Shown in pieces: positions 8,750-17,220 of a stretch of DNA of 51,934 nucleotides. The first letter of the stretch is position 1, and each line of letters opens with the position of its first letter. The position numbers were made by a program, and so were the translations under genes. The notes under the pieces were generated by a model. That model was given only the letters and a program-made list of their open reading frames with translations. It was not told the DNA's origin and searched no databases. The stretch comes from Bradyrhizobiaceae bacterium (lineage in GTDB: Bacteria; Pseudomonadota; Alphaproteobacteria; Rhizobiales; Aestuariivirgaceae): positions 1-51,934 of the forward strand of contig CANJMQ010000023.1 of the NCBI GenBank assembly GCA_947475225.1, in the 5' to 3' direction.

Positions 8750-8953
8750 ATGCAAGCCCGTTGGACAAACGCCGTCATTGAATTCCCGCTGGACCGGGTG
8801 CGCCCGTCGAGTGGCGAGAGAAATGGTCAAGGCGGCGAGGTGCTGATCTTCACCGGTGTGCGCATCGAGCGCATGTATGACCTGGCCGAGCGGCTGCCGC
8901 CGGCGCGGACGGGCCATGTGTCCAACGCCCGGATGGACATCGACTTCTGGTGA
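8750..8953 (+). CDS. Small hypothetical protein
   Basis: A 67-residue open frame beginning MQARWTNAVIEFPLDRVRP and ending with MDIDFW. It is charged, has no membrane segment or signal peptide, and belongs to no family I recognise. GAAGG lies upstream of the chosen ATG. The frame keeps the base composition of neighbouring genes and sits alone between DUF1491 and the convergent DUF1254-like gene, so I consider it likely but not certain to be real. Confidence 0.5.
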   Translation: MQARWTNAVIEFPLDRVRPSSGERNGQGGEVLIFTGVRIERMYDLAERLPPARTGHVSNARMDIDFW

Positions 8954-9030
8954 CGGCGCGATGGCGTGATCAGGAATGATCGCGCAGCAATCCAGCCGGA
9001 TGCAGTAGGGATTTTCCGCCTACGGAGCAA

Positions 9031-9600
9031 TCAGCCTTCGCCTGCCGGGCCGGCCGTGCAGCGTGAGCGCGCCACCTGTTCGGCGGCGAGGCTGCGGAGC
9101 CCGATCTCGGGCGTCGGATACCACACGACTGCAAGCCCCCTGGGTTCTGGCGAGGTGACGGTCCAGCCCGAATCGATCTCGTCAATCGCTTCCTTCTCGG
9201 TGGACTTCAGCAATTGCTCGATGAGGCCCGGCGCGCGCGACAGGCTGACCGTGAAGCTGTTGGCGCCAGACTGGCGGTTGTTCACGGAATAGATGGCATC
9301 GGCCTTGTCGGTGTAGATGGTGGTGATCCAGAAACCGTCCGGCAGGTCGGCTGCAAAGGTCACGTCGCCATTGGCCACGTCAAAGACGCAGACGCCAGTG
9401 ACACCGAAGCGTGGAAGTCCGGGAAACAGCTTGGCCTGTTCCTCCGGCGTCATGATGAAGAAGTTGTTCTTGCCGTGGTCGTTCGCAAGCTGCCGCACCT
9501 CGCGCGCGAACCACCAGGCGGGAACGAAGAGCGCGAAGGCCGTGTGGGCCACGATGCCCGCCACCACCGCCACCAGCAGCCAGAACAGGTGCCTCCTCAT
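9031..9600 (-). CDS. DUF1254-like membrane protein
   Basis: A 189-residue protein with one N-terminal membrane segment (LFWLLVAVVAGIVAHTAFALF). The rest resembles the DUF1254 half of the DUF1254/DUF1214 families: FPGLPRFGVTGVCVFDVANG and DGFWITTIYTDKADAIYSVN. It is the downstream partner of the DUF1214 gene, whose stop overlaps its start by four bases. Function unknown; the pair is likely membrane-anchored with periplasmic domains. Confidence 0.65.
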   Translation of the reverse strand: MRRHLFWLLVAVVAGIVAHTAFALFVPAWWFAREVRQLANDHGKNNFFIMTPEEQAKLFPGLPRFGVTGVCVFDVANGDVTFAADLPDGFWITTIYTDKADAIYSVNNRQSGANSFTVSLSRAPGLIEQLLKSTEKEAIDEIDSGWTVTSPEPRGLAVVWYPTPEIGLRSLAAEQVARSRCTAGPAGEG

Positions 9601-10148
9601 GAGCAGGCTCCGCGCTTGATGGCGAAGGGAGGTTCCAGCGCCCTGGGGCTCGAGGACAGGGCCGAATAGATGAGCGTGAAGCTGCGCTGGTTCGGCGCCT
9701 TAAGCCAGTTGCCGGGCTGAGGCCCGGTGGCGGCTGCGATTTTCACGCTGCCATCGGCCTCATGCACGGTGGTGTCGCTGTCGGCTGTGGTCTGCAGCGC
9801 GGCCTTGGCCGTGGCACCTTCGATGATGCCGAGGCTCCACCAGCGCGGCAGCGGCCCGGTCGAGGAGATGAGGTAGCTGCAGGAGCCCGTCAGCGGCCGA
9901 CCGTCACTGTCCGTCTCGGCGGTGGCCTCGCCCAGCTGGCTGGGGGCGGGGGGCAGGCGTCCCTCGAGCAGATAATGCGAGCGCACGTAAAAGGCATTGG
10001 GCCCTGCCAGGGCGGCGGACCGGCTCTGCCACGGCACACCCGCAGCAACGGGTTTCACGCCCGCCTGCTGGATCAGCACGAAGGCACTGAAGCATCCGGC
10101 GGCAACGCCAACCGCGACATAGACTGTGGCCCAGATGAATCGCCGCAT
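9597..10148 (-). CDS. DUF1214 domain protein
   Basis: A 183-residue protein with an N-terminal membrane segment (TVYVAVGVAAGCFSAFVLIQ). Its C-terminal region is DUF1214-like (LTGSCSYLISSTGPLPRWWSLG, GNWLKAPNQRSFTLIYSAL). It starts three bases after the stop of the penicillin-binding protein gene and overlaps the DUF1254-like gene by four bases, so the three genes form one operon. A cell-envelope role is inferred from this linkage. Confidence 0.7.
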   Translation of the reverse strand: MRRFIWATVYVAVGVAAGCFSAFVLIQQAGVKPVAAGVPWQSRSAALAGPNAFYVRSHYLLEGRLPPAPSQLGEATAETDSDGRPLTGSCSYLISSTGPLPRWWSLGIIEGATAKAALQTTADSDTTVHEADGSVKIAAATGPQPGNWLKAPNQRSFTLIYSALSSSPRALEPPFAIKRGACS

Positions 10149-10151
10149 GGT

Positions 10152-12509
10152 TCAGAAGATACTGTCGAAGAGAGTCTTTTTCTTCTTCTTCTTTTTCTTC
10201 TTGGGCTCGTTGGCCGGGGTTGGGTCCCCGCCGCCGCCAAAGAGATCCTGTAAGAAGCTCTTTTTCCTGCGCGGCGAGACCTGCTGGTCGACGTTGGCCT
10301 TGGGCAGAACGAGGGCCTCCCGTTTGGGTGCGGCGGGCTTGGCGGCCGCGGCAGCAGCCGCCGCTGCGGCAGCGGCAGGCGGCGTGGTCTCGAACAGGTC
10401 GAACATGCCGTTCAGCACGCCGTTCACGTCGCCCGTCCCGGCATCGGCTTGCTGTGTGTCGGTATCGGCGCCGCGCGCCTGGTCGGTTTCATCGGTGACG
10501 GTTTCCGGCGCAATGGGCTGCGGCAGCTGGGCGGCCGCCACCGCATAGGTCTCGTCATATGGCACCCCCGCGAAGCCCACCGGCGTGAGCCCGCGCTCGG
10601 CCTCGGTCATGATGCGCTTCCAGATGGGGGCGGGCAGAAGGCCGCCCGTCACTTCCTTCATCGGTGTGAAGTCATCGTTGCCGAGCCAGACGCCCGCAAC
10701 GTTGTTGCCGGTGAAGCCGATGAACCAGGCATCGCGATAGCCCTGGTTGGTGCCGGTCTTGCCGGCGGTGGGCTCGAAGGCGAGGTCGGCGCGCTTGCCG
10801 GTACCCTGCTTCACCACGGCGTTGAGCATGGTGTTGAGTTCCGCCACCGTCTCCTCCGGGAAGACGCGCTTGGGCGCAACATTCGGGTCCTTGTCGCGTT
10901 CATAGAGCACGTCGCCGTTGGAGCGACGGATTTCCAGCACGGTATAGGGCTGCGTGGCGAGGCCGCCCGAGGCAAACGAGATATAGCCCGTCGTCAGGTC
11001 GAGCAGGGACAGCGCGCTGGTGCCCAGCACCATGGGCGCCCAGGTTTCGAGAGCGCCCTTGATGCCGGCGAGATGTGCCGTCTCGATGATGGAGGGCCTG
11101 CCGATGTCCAGCATCAGTTTCACCGGCACGGAATTGTAGGAATGCGCGATGGCGTTCAGCAGCGTGGTGCGCCCGGCATATTTGTTCGTGTAGTTGCGTG
11201 GCGCCCAGTTGCCCACTGCCACCGGCCCGTCGACGATGGTGTCGCTCGGCTTGTAGCCCTTGAGGAGCGCTGCCATGTAGACGAAAGGCTTGAACGATGA
11301 ACCCGACTGCCGCAGCGCATCGGTGGCGCGGCTGAACTGGCTCGCTTCGTAGTCGACGCCACCGACGATGGCGCGCACCGCGCCGTCATGCGCCATCACC
11401 ACGGCGGCGCCCTGGGTGATGTGATACTGGTCGTGGTTGGTCGCCACCTCTTCGTTGATGATGCTCTGCGCGGCTGTCTGGAGCGGCAGGTTGACGGTGG
11501 TTTTCACTTCAAGCACGAAGTCGCCCGTCAGGCCCTTCTGGTCGATCAGCGTCATGGTATCGCGGTAGGCCTGGTCGAGGAACCAGTTGGGGCTGTCGGA
11601 AATTTTCTGCTGGATGGGCGTGGCCGGCTCGCGCCTGGCCTGCAGCAGCTCGCCCTGCGTGATGAAGCCCGCATCGAGCATGCGGTAGAGCACGGTGTTG
11701 GCACGGGTGCGGGCAAGCTCGAGGTTCTGGTGGGGCGCGTATTTGGTGGGCGCCTTGAAAAGGCCGGCCAGCATGGCTGCCTCGGGCAGCGTGATGTCGC
11801 GCACCGACTTGCCGAAATAGAACTGCGAGGCAGCCTCGATGCCATAGTTGCCGCCGCCCAGGTAGGAGCGGTCGAGATAGAGCTTGAGGATTTCCTGCTT
11901 GGAAAGCCTGGCCTCGAGCCACAGCGACAGGAAGGCCTCATGCACCTTGCGGCGAATCGTGCGCTCAGGGCTGAGGAACAGGTTCTTCGCCACCTGCTGG
12001 GTGAGGGAAGAGCCACCCTGCACCACGTTGTTGGCCCGCGCGTTCTGGATGATGGCGCGCAGCGTGCCGATCACGTCGACGCCGAAATGGTCGAAGAAGC
12101 GCGCGTCCTCGGTGGCCAGCACCGCCTTGATCATCTGCGGCGGAATGTCGGCAAGCGGGATGGCATCATCCTGGCGGATGCCGCGCCGCCCGATGATCTC
12201 GCCATTGGCATCGGTGAAGGTCACGGCATATTCGCGGCCGCGGTTCCACACGTCGCCGGTGCCGGAGAAGGGCGGCAGCGCATAGGCCAGCAGCAGGAAG
12301 CAGAACATCACCCCGAAGGTGAGGCCGTCGTCGAGGAGGTCGATGACGACGCGCTTCAGGCCCCGGATGCGGAAGCGCTCCAGGAAGCTGCGATAGGCCG
12401 AATGCGAGCGCTTGATGTAATCCCACGATTCGAACACGGCGGTGCTGACGATGCCGTCAGCCCGCCAGAGTCTACCGAACAGGGATTCACGCGATGGAAG
12501 TTTCGACAC
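10152..12509 (-). CDS. Class A penicillin-binding protein 1A/1C-type (transglycosylase/transpeptidase)
   Basis: A 785-residue bifunctional peptidoglycan synthase. One membrane segment lies at ~62-80 after a cytoplasmic N-terminus. The glycosyltransferase family 51 domain carries E134 in TEDARFFDHFGVD and the GGSSLTQQVAKN motif at 165-176. The transpeptidase domain shows SxxK at S404 (SGSSFKP), SYN at 457-459 and KTGT at 584-587. The tail after ~640 is low complexity: about a dozen consecutive alanines, then a basic stretch with nine consecutive lysines before TLFDSIF. The start codon appears to be GTG at 12509, preceded by GAGG. It leads an operon with the DUF1214/DUF1254 pair. Confidence 0.92.
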   Translation of the reverse strand: MSKLPSRESLFGRLWRADGIVSTAVFESWDYIKRSHSAYRSFLERFRIRGLKRVVIDLLDDGLTFGVMFCFLLLAYALPPFSGTGDVWNRGREYAVTFTDANGEIIGRRGIRQDDAIPLADIPPQMIKAVLATEDARFFDHFGVDVIGTLRAIIQNARANNVVQGGSSLTQQVAKNLFLSPERTIRRKVHEAFLSLWLEARLSKQEILKLYLDRSYLGGGNYGIEAASQFYFGKSVRDITLPEAAMLAGLFKAPTKYAPHQNLELARTRANTVLYRMLDAGFITQGELLQARREPATPIQQKISDSPNWFLDQAYRDTMTLIDQKGLTGDFVLEVKTTVNLPLQTAAQSIINEEVATNHDQYHITQGAAVVMAHDGAVRAIVGGVDYEASQFSRATDALRQSGSSFKPFVYMAALLKGYKPSDTIVDGPVAVGNWAPRNYTNKYAGRTTLLNAIAHSYNSVPVKLMLDIGRPSIIETAHLAGIKGALETWAPMVLGTSALSLLDLTTGYISFASGGLATQPYTVLEIRRSNGDVLYERDKDPNVAPKRVFPEETVAELNTMLNAVVKQGTGKRADLAFEPTAGKTGTNQGYRDAWFIGFTGNNVAGVWLGNDDFTPMKEVTGGLLPAPIWKRIMTEAERGLTPVGFAGVPYDETYAVAAAQLPQPIAPETVTDETDQARGADTDTQQADAGTGDVNGVLNGMFDLFETTPPAAAAAAAAAAAAKPAAPKREALVLPKANVDQQVSPRRKKSFLQDLFGGGGDPTPANEPKKKKKKKKKTLFDSIF

Positions 12510-12661
12510 GCTTCAGACCGACCTCGAGGCTTGCCGCCATTAGGGAGCGATTGTGACGAAAACGCGCCGCACCAACCACACCTGGTGGAAAGCTACCAAG
12601 CGGGCCGCCTTCTTGCCAGCACAAGGTTGACTTTCGCCGTGGGTTCCACTCCAAAGGCGCC

Positions 12662-13129
12662 ATGACCGACAGCGTACCGTTCTGGAAGACCAAGCCCCTC
12701 GCCGAGATGAGCCGCACGGAGTGGGAATCGCTGTGCGATGGCTGCGGGCGCTGCTGCCTCAACAAGCTGGAGGACGAGGATACCGGCCGGTTCCTCTACA
12801 CGCGGGCCGCGTGCAAGCTGCTTGATCTCGGCACCTGCCGCTGCACGGATTACCCCAACCGCCAGGCCAAGGTGCCCGACTGCGTGCAGCTGACGCCGGA
12901 CAACGTGGGGAGCCTCGGCTGGCTTCCCGCCACCTGCGCCTACCGCCTGCTGGATGAAGGCGGCAAGCTGCCGTGGTGGCACCCGCTGGTGTCTGGCACG
13001 CAAGCCACGGTCACGGAGGCGGGGATCTCTGTGGCGGGCGAGGTCTACTCGGAAGACGGTATCACGGTGGAGGAGCTGGTGGACCACCTGTGGCGGCTGC
13101 CGAAGGCGAAGCGGAGGGTTCCTCGCTGA
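12662..13129 (+). CDS. YcgN family cysteine-cluster protein
   Basis: A 155-residue protein of the YcgN/UPF0260 family. Its cysteine pattern fits metal or Fe-S binding: [14 protein letters not shown] near residues 25-36, then C, CRC and C further on ([27 protein letters not shown]). Function is not established; the family belongs to the broader CxxCxxCC (YkgJ-like) zinc/iron-chelating proteins. It is divergent from the penicillin-binding protein gene across a 152-base gap. Confidence 0.85.
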   Translation: MTDSVPFWKTKPLAEMSRTEWESLCDGCGRCCLNKLEDEDTGRFLYTRAACKLLDLGTCRCTDYPNRQAKVPDCVQLTPDNVGSLGWLPATCAYRLLDEGGKLPWWHPLVSGTQATVTEAGISVAGEVYSEDGITVEELVDHLWRLPKAKRRVPR

Positions 13130-13132
13130 AGT

Positions 13133-13154
13133 CATCCCGGTTTTTGCCGGGATC
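13133..13154. terminator. Hairpin between ycgN and fdsD
   Basis: ATCCCGG-TTTTTG-CCGGGAT forms a perfect 7-base stem between two convergent genes. The arm sequence is the same as in the larger palindromic repeats elsewhere in the window, so it looks like a single-arm member of that family. It may serve as a bidirectional terminator, although no T-run follows. Confidence 0.4.
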
Positions 13155-13166
13155 ACGGCCTTGATG

Positions 13167-13394
13167 TCACGCCGCTGCCGGCTTCGGCTTCTTGATCAGG
13201 CCTGCGGCCTTGACGATTGTCGGGTCCAGGCCTTCGCCGCCCGTGTCGAGGTGGGCGAGCAGCATGGTGCGCATGCGCGGGTCCCAGAACTTGCTGATGT
13301 GCTCAGCAGCGTCCTTCACCGCGGCCTCGGGGCCGGAGCCGTTGAAGAAAGAGGCGATCTGGTTCGCCATCCGGAGCATGTCCTGGTGCTGCAT
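13167..13394 (-). CDS. fdsD: Formate dehydrogenase delta subunit
   Basis: A 75-residue protein matching the small delta subunit of NAD-dependent formate dehydrogenase (MLRMANQIASFFNGSGPEAA, HISKFWDPRMRTMLLAHLD). FdsD is needed for full activity or assembly of the FdsGBA complex. It begins three bases after the fdhD stop and is the last gene of the operon. I chose the ATG at 13394, which matches usual family length; a longer frame upstream overlaps fdhD and is not conserved. Confidence 0.9.
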   Translation of the reverse strand: MQHQDMLRMANQIASFFNGSGPEAAVKDAAEHISKFWDPRMRTMLLAHLDTGGEGLDPTIVKAAGLIKKPKPAAA

Positions 13395-13396
13395 GT

Positions 13397-14248
13397 TCAG
13401 TCCCTGTCGAAAATCATGACGCCGCGGCTGGCGAGCGCGGCAAGTTTGAGACGCGCCCGCCGAGCCAGCGAAAGCGCAAGTGCTGTGGGGGCGGAAACGG
13501 TGGCCAGTGCGCCGATTCCGGCGATGGCGCATTTCTGGACGAGTTCGAAGCTGCAGCGGCTGGACATCAGCACGAAGCCCTGCGTCAGGTCATGGCCATT
13601 CCGCGCCAGCGCGCCGATCAGCTTGTCCAGCGCATTGTGGCGGCCAACGTCCTCGCGGGAGAGCAGGATGTCTCCGTCCACGGAGCACCAGGCGGCGGCG
13701 TGCACCGTGCGGTTCACCCGGCTCATGGGCTGGTGGGCAGGGAGTTGCTCATAGGCATGTGCCACGGCCTGCGGGCGAAGCTCCACGGCGGGCAGGCTGG
13801 ATGAAGGCATGCGGATCGCATCCTGCATGTCCTCGATGCCGCACAGGCCGCAGCCGGTGCGGCCTTCGAGGCTGCGCCGGGCCATGCGGTCGCGGTTGAT
13901 CTTCTCTTCCGGAAGCGAGAGGTCGATGGCGTAGCCCTGCTCGGTGGGCAGCACCAGCACGGCAGTGACGTCAGAGGCCCTGGCGATGATCCCCTCGGCA
14001 ATGGCGAAGCCAATCGCGAAATCCTCGAAGTCGGCGGGCGTGCCCATCATCACGGCGTAGTTCTGCGAATTGAACTGCAGGGCCAGCGGCACTTCCTCCG
14101 GCACCTGCCACACCGTCTGCTCGTCACCCGCCAGCGTGTGGAGGATGCCATGGGCGGGGATCGACGTCTCAGCCCCCAACCTCTCCCGCAGGGCGGGAGA
14201 GGACGCCCGCAACGCGGGCCGGTGAGGGGCTTTCAGGAGCACGCCCAT
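13397..14248 (-). CDS. fdhD: Formate dehydrogenase accessory sulfurtransferase FdhD (FdsC)
   Basis: A 283-residue FdhD. The sulfur-transfer motif CGLCG lies near residue 135, and the core VPLALQFNSQNYAVMMGTP and FVLMSSRCSFELVQK are conserved. FdhD moves sulfur from IscS to the molybdenum cofactor of formate dehydrogenase. Oddly, the first ~27 codons (including PALRASSPALRERLG) are encoded by an intergenic-type palindromic repeat. The purine-rich GGTGAGGGGG that would serve as ribosome-binding site belongs to a second repeat copy in inverted orientation. A shorter start (TTG or GTG further in) is possible. It sits between fdsA and fdsD as usual for fdsGBACD. Confidence 0.92.
   Translation of the reverse strand: MGVLLKAPHRPALRASSPALRERLGAETSIPAHGILHTLAGDEQTVWQVPEEVPLALQFNSQNYAVMMGTPADFEDFAIGFAIAEGIIARASDVTAVLVLPTEQGYAIDLSLPEEKINRDRMARRSLEGRTGCGLCGIEDMQDAIRMPSSSLPAVELRPQAVAHAYEQLPAHQPMSRVNRTVHAAAWCSVDGDILLSREDVGRHNALDKLIGALARNGHDLTQGFVLMSSRCSFELVQKCAIAGIGALATVSAPTALALSLARRARLKLAALASRGVMIFDRD
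14164..14235 (-). repeat. Palindromic repeat copy A (CTCTCCCGC type), inside fdhD 5' end
   Basis: This stretch contains the stem CTCTCCCGC-agg-GCGGGAGAG and a second small stem CCCGC-aac-GCGGG, flanked by GGTGAGGGG. It is an intergenic-type repeat of the kind common in Hyphomicrobiales genomes. It lies in reverse orientation relative to copy B. It overlaps the fdhD coding frame. Confidence 0.65.
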
Positions 14249-14326
14249 CACACCCCCTCACCTGATCCTTGCTGCGCAAAGAACTTTCCCTCCCGCCTTG
14301 CGGGAGAGGTTATGAGGGGGAGTTGG
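14245..14326 (+). repeat. Palindromic repeat copy B (CTCTCCCGC type) between fdsA and fdhD
   Basis: CCCCTCACCTGATCC leads into CTCCCGC-ctt-GCGGGAG and AGGTTATGAGGGGG. It matches the reverse complement of copy A in layout, so the two copies form a large inverted pair around the fdhD start. In the mRNA this pair could fold back and expose or hide the fdhD ribosome-binding site. Confidence 0.65.
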
Positions 14327-14327
14327 C

Positions 14328-17207
14328 TCATTCAGCGGCAACCATCGGGGCGACGCGCTTGTTCTCTTCCTCGCGCTCCTCCCACTCCTTCTGCCACTCG
14401 GATGGCTGGTTGGAGAGGTTCACCTGCACGGCCGTCACCTTGTATTCGGGGCAGTTGGTCGCCCAGTCGGAATTCTCGGTGGTGATCACGTTGGCGCCCG
14501 ACACCGGGTGGTGGAAGGTCGTGTAGACCACGCCCTGCGGCATGCGCTCGGAGATCCGTGCACGGAGCGTTGTGGCGCCGATGCGGCTCGATATCGACAC
14601 CATGGTGCCGTCCTTGATGCCGCGCACCTCCGCGTCATGCGGGTGGATGTCGAGAAGGTCCTCCTTGTGCCATGCCACATTGTCAGTGCGCCTGGTCTGG
14701 GCGCCGACATTGTACTGCGACAGGATGCGTCCCGTGGTGAGGATGAGCGGGAAGGACCGGTTGGTGCGTTCGGTGGTGGGCACGAACTCGGTGACCACGA
14801 AGCGACCCTTGCCACGGACGAAGCCGCCGACATGCATCAGGGGAGTTCCCTCCGGCGCCTTGTCGTTGCACGGCCACTGGACGGAGCCCAGCGTGTCGAG
14901 CTTGGCGAAGGAGACGCCGGCGAAGGTCGGCGTCAGGCGGGCGATCTCGTCCATGATCTCGGAGGCATTGTCGTAATGCATCGGATAGCCCATGGCGGTG
15001 GCGAGTTCGCTGACCACCTGCCATTCGTGCTTGCCCTGCAGCGGCGCCTTGACCATGCGCACGCGGTTGATGCGGCGCTCGGCATTGGTGAAGGTGCCGT
15101 CCTTCTCGAGGAAGGAGGTGCCGGGCAGGAAGACGTGGGCGAAGGCGGCCGTCTCGTTCAGGAACAGGTCCTGCACGACGACGCACTCCATCGATTCCAG
15201 CGCGTGGTTCACGTGCTTGGTATTGGGGTCCGACTGGGCAATGTCCTCGCCCTGCACGAAGATACCCTTGTAGGTGCCCTCGACGGCGGCATCGAACATG
15301 TTGGGAATGCGCAGGCCCGGCTCGTTGTCGAGTGCGGTGTGCCACACGGTCTCGAACATCTGGCGCACCGTGTCGTCGCCGACATGCCGGTAGCCCGGGA
15401 ACTCATGCGGGAAGGAACCCATGTCGCAGGAGCCCTGCACATTGTTCTGCCCACGGAGCGGATTCACACCCACACCGTTGCGTCCCACGTTGCCCGTCAG
15501 CATGGCGAGGTTGGCCATGCCCATGACCATGGTGGAACCCTGGCTGTGCTCGGTGACGCCGAGACCGTAGTAGATGGCGCCATTGCCGCCAGTGGCGAAC
15601 AGGCGGGCCGCGGCGCGGACTTCCGATGCGGGAACACCGGTGGTCTGCTCCAGCGCTTCCGGAGAGTTGCGCTCCTCACGGATGAAGGCTTCCCAGCGGG
15701 CGAACTCGATCGCGTCGCAGCGCTCGGTGATGTAGTCGCGCTTCTCCAGGCCCTCGGTGAGGATGACGTGGGCGAGCGCATTGATCACGGCCACGTTGGT
15801 GCCGGGGCGAAGCTGCAGGTGGTGCGAGGCCTTGACGTGGGCGGTCTCGACGAGGTCGATGCGGCGCGGGTCGGCGACGATGAGCCTGGCGCCCTCGCGG
15901 ATACGCCGCTTCATGCGCGAGCCGAACACCGGGTGGGCATCCGTCGGGTTGGCGCCGATCAGCAGCAGCACGTCCGACTCGTCGACCGACTTGAAGTCCT
16001 GCGTGCCGGCCGAGGTGCCGAAGGTGCGCGACAGGCCATAACCGGTGGGCGAATGGCAGACGCGCGCGCAGGTATCGACGTTGTTGTTCCTGAAACCGGC
16101 GCGGATCATCTTCTGCACCGCGAAGACTTCTTCATTGGTGCAGCGTGAGGAGGTGATGCCGCCGATCGAGGTGCGGCCGTACTTCTCCTGGATCGCCTTG
16201 AAGCGCTTGGCGGTGTAGCCGATCGCCTCGTCCCACGACACGACCTTCCACGGATCGGTGATCTTGTCGCGGATCATCGGGGTGGTGATGCGGTCCTTGT
16301 GGGTGGTGTAGCCCCAGGCGAAGCGGCCCTTCACGCAGGAGTGGCCCTCGTTTGCGCCGCCGTCCTTGTAGGGCACCATGCGGACGACTTCGTCGCCCTT
16401 CATCTCGGCCTTGAAGGAGCAGCCCACGCCGCAATAGGCGCAGGTTGTGATGACCGAGTGCTCGGGCTGGCCCATCTCGATCACCGACTTCTCGGAGAGC
16501 GTGGCGGTGGGGCAGGCCTGCACGCAGGCGCCGCAGGAGACGCATTCGGAGTCAAGGAAGCCTTCGTCCATGCCGGCGGAGACGTGGCTGTCGAAGCCGC
16601 GGCCGTCAATCGTCAGCGCGAAGGTGCCCTGCACCTCTTCGCACGCCCGCACGCAGCGCGAGCAGACGATGCACTTCGCCGGGTCGAAGGTGAAATAGGG
16701 GTTCGAGTCGTCCTTGGGCTGGAAGCGGATGTTCTGTGAACCATCCGCGCGCTTCTTGAAGACGTGGTTGTCGCCTTCGTATCCATAGCGCACGTCGCGC
16801 AGGCCCACTGCGCCGGCCATGTCCTGCAATTCGCAGTCGCCGTTCGCCGCACAGGTGAGGCAGTCCAGTGGGTGGTCGGAGATGTAGAGCTCCATCACGC
16901 CCTTGCGCAGATTGGCGAGGCGCGGCGTCTGCGTCTTGACCTTGATGCCGGGAGCGACGGGGGTGGTGCAGGAGGCAGGCGTGCCCTTGCGGCCCTCGAT
17001 TTCCACGAGGCAGAGGCGGCAGGAGCCGAAGGCGTCCAGCATGTCGGTGGCGCAGAGCTTGGGGATCTTGGTGCCAAGCTCCATGGCGGCGCGCATGATC
17101 GAGGTGCCTTCCGGCACGGTGACCTGCTGGCCGTCGATTTCCAGCGTCACCAGCTTTTCAGCGGTAACCTCGGGCGTGCCGTAGTCGGTTTCCTTGATGA
17201 GAGTCAT
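14328..17207 (-). CDS. fdsA: NAD-dependent formate dehydrogenase alpha subunit (molybdopterin)
   Basis: A 959-residue catalytic subunit of the cytoplasmic FdsGBA complex, which oxidises formate to CO2. The N-terminal part holds a [2Fe-2S] ferredoxin-like domain with a His-Cys cluster (DHPLDCLTCAANGDCELQD) and two [4Fe-4S] sites (CIVCSRCVRACEE; CVSCGACVQACPT). The molybdopterin domain starts with CAYCGVGCSFKAE, and the molybdenum ligand is the first cysteine of DTCARVCHSPTGYG. A C-terminal cofactor-binding domain begins near PLILTTGRILSQYN. I chose the ATG at 17207 (MTLIKETDYG), preceded by GGAGCC; an upstream in-frame start would add 15 unconserved residues. fdsB ends 13 bases upstream. Confidence 0.96.
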   Translation of the reverse strand: MTLIKETDYGTPEVTAEKLVTLEIDGQQVTVPEGTSIMRAAMELGTKIPKLCATDMLDAFGSCRLCLVEIEGRKGTPASCTTPVAPGIKVKTQTPRLANLRKGVMELYISDHPLDCLTCAANGDCELQDMAGAVGLRDVRYGYEGDNHVFKKRADGSQNIRFQPKDDSNPYFTFDPAKCIVCSRCVRACEEVQGTFALTIDGRGFDSHVSAGMDEGFLDSECVSCGACVQACPTATLSEKSVIEMGQPEHSVITTCAYCGVGCSFKAEMKGDEVVRMVPYKDGGANEGHSCVKGRFAWGYTTHKDRITTPMIRDKITDPWKVVSWDEAIGYTAKRFKAIQEKYGRTSIGGITSSRCTNEEVFAVQKMIRAGFRNNNVDTCARVCHSPTGYGLSRTFGTSAGTQDFKSVDESDVLLLIGANPTDAHPVFGSRMKRRIREGARLIVADPRRIDLVETAHVKASHHLQLRPGTNVAVINALAHVILTEGLEKRDYITERCDAIEFARWEAFIREERNSPEALEQTTGVPASEVRAAARLFATGGNGAIYYGLGVTEHSQGSTMVMGMANLAMLTGNVGRNGVGVNPLRGQNNVQGSCDMGSFPHEFPGYRHVGDDTVRQMFETVWHTALDNEPGLRIPNMFDAAVEGTYKGIFVQGEDIAQSDPNTKHVNHALESMECVVVQDLFLNETAAFAHVFLPGTSFLEKDGTFTNAERRINRVRMVKAPLQGKHEWQVVSELATAMGYPMHYDNASEIMDEIARLTPTFAGVSFAKLDTLGSVQWPCNDKAPEGTPLMHVGGFVRGKGRFVVTEFVPTTERTNRSFPLILTTGRILSQYNVGAQTRRTDNVAWHKEDLLDIHPHDAEVRGIKDGTMVSISSRIGATTLRARISERMPQGVVYTTFHHPVSGANVITTENSDWATNCPEYKVTAVQVNLSNQPSEWQKEWEEREEENKRVAPMVAAE

Positions 17208-17220
17208 TTGTGGTGGCTCC

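Noticed and set aside
10160..10205. TTC-rich run in the penicillin-binding protein gene as a phase-variable repeat
   Set aside because: The lysine codons alternate between AAA and AAG forms in an irregular order, and length changes by triplets would not shift the frame.
14508..16148. Long plus-strand frame opposite fdsA
   Set aside because: Antisense shadow of a strongly conserved gene; composition is atypical and no domain is recognisable.
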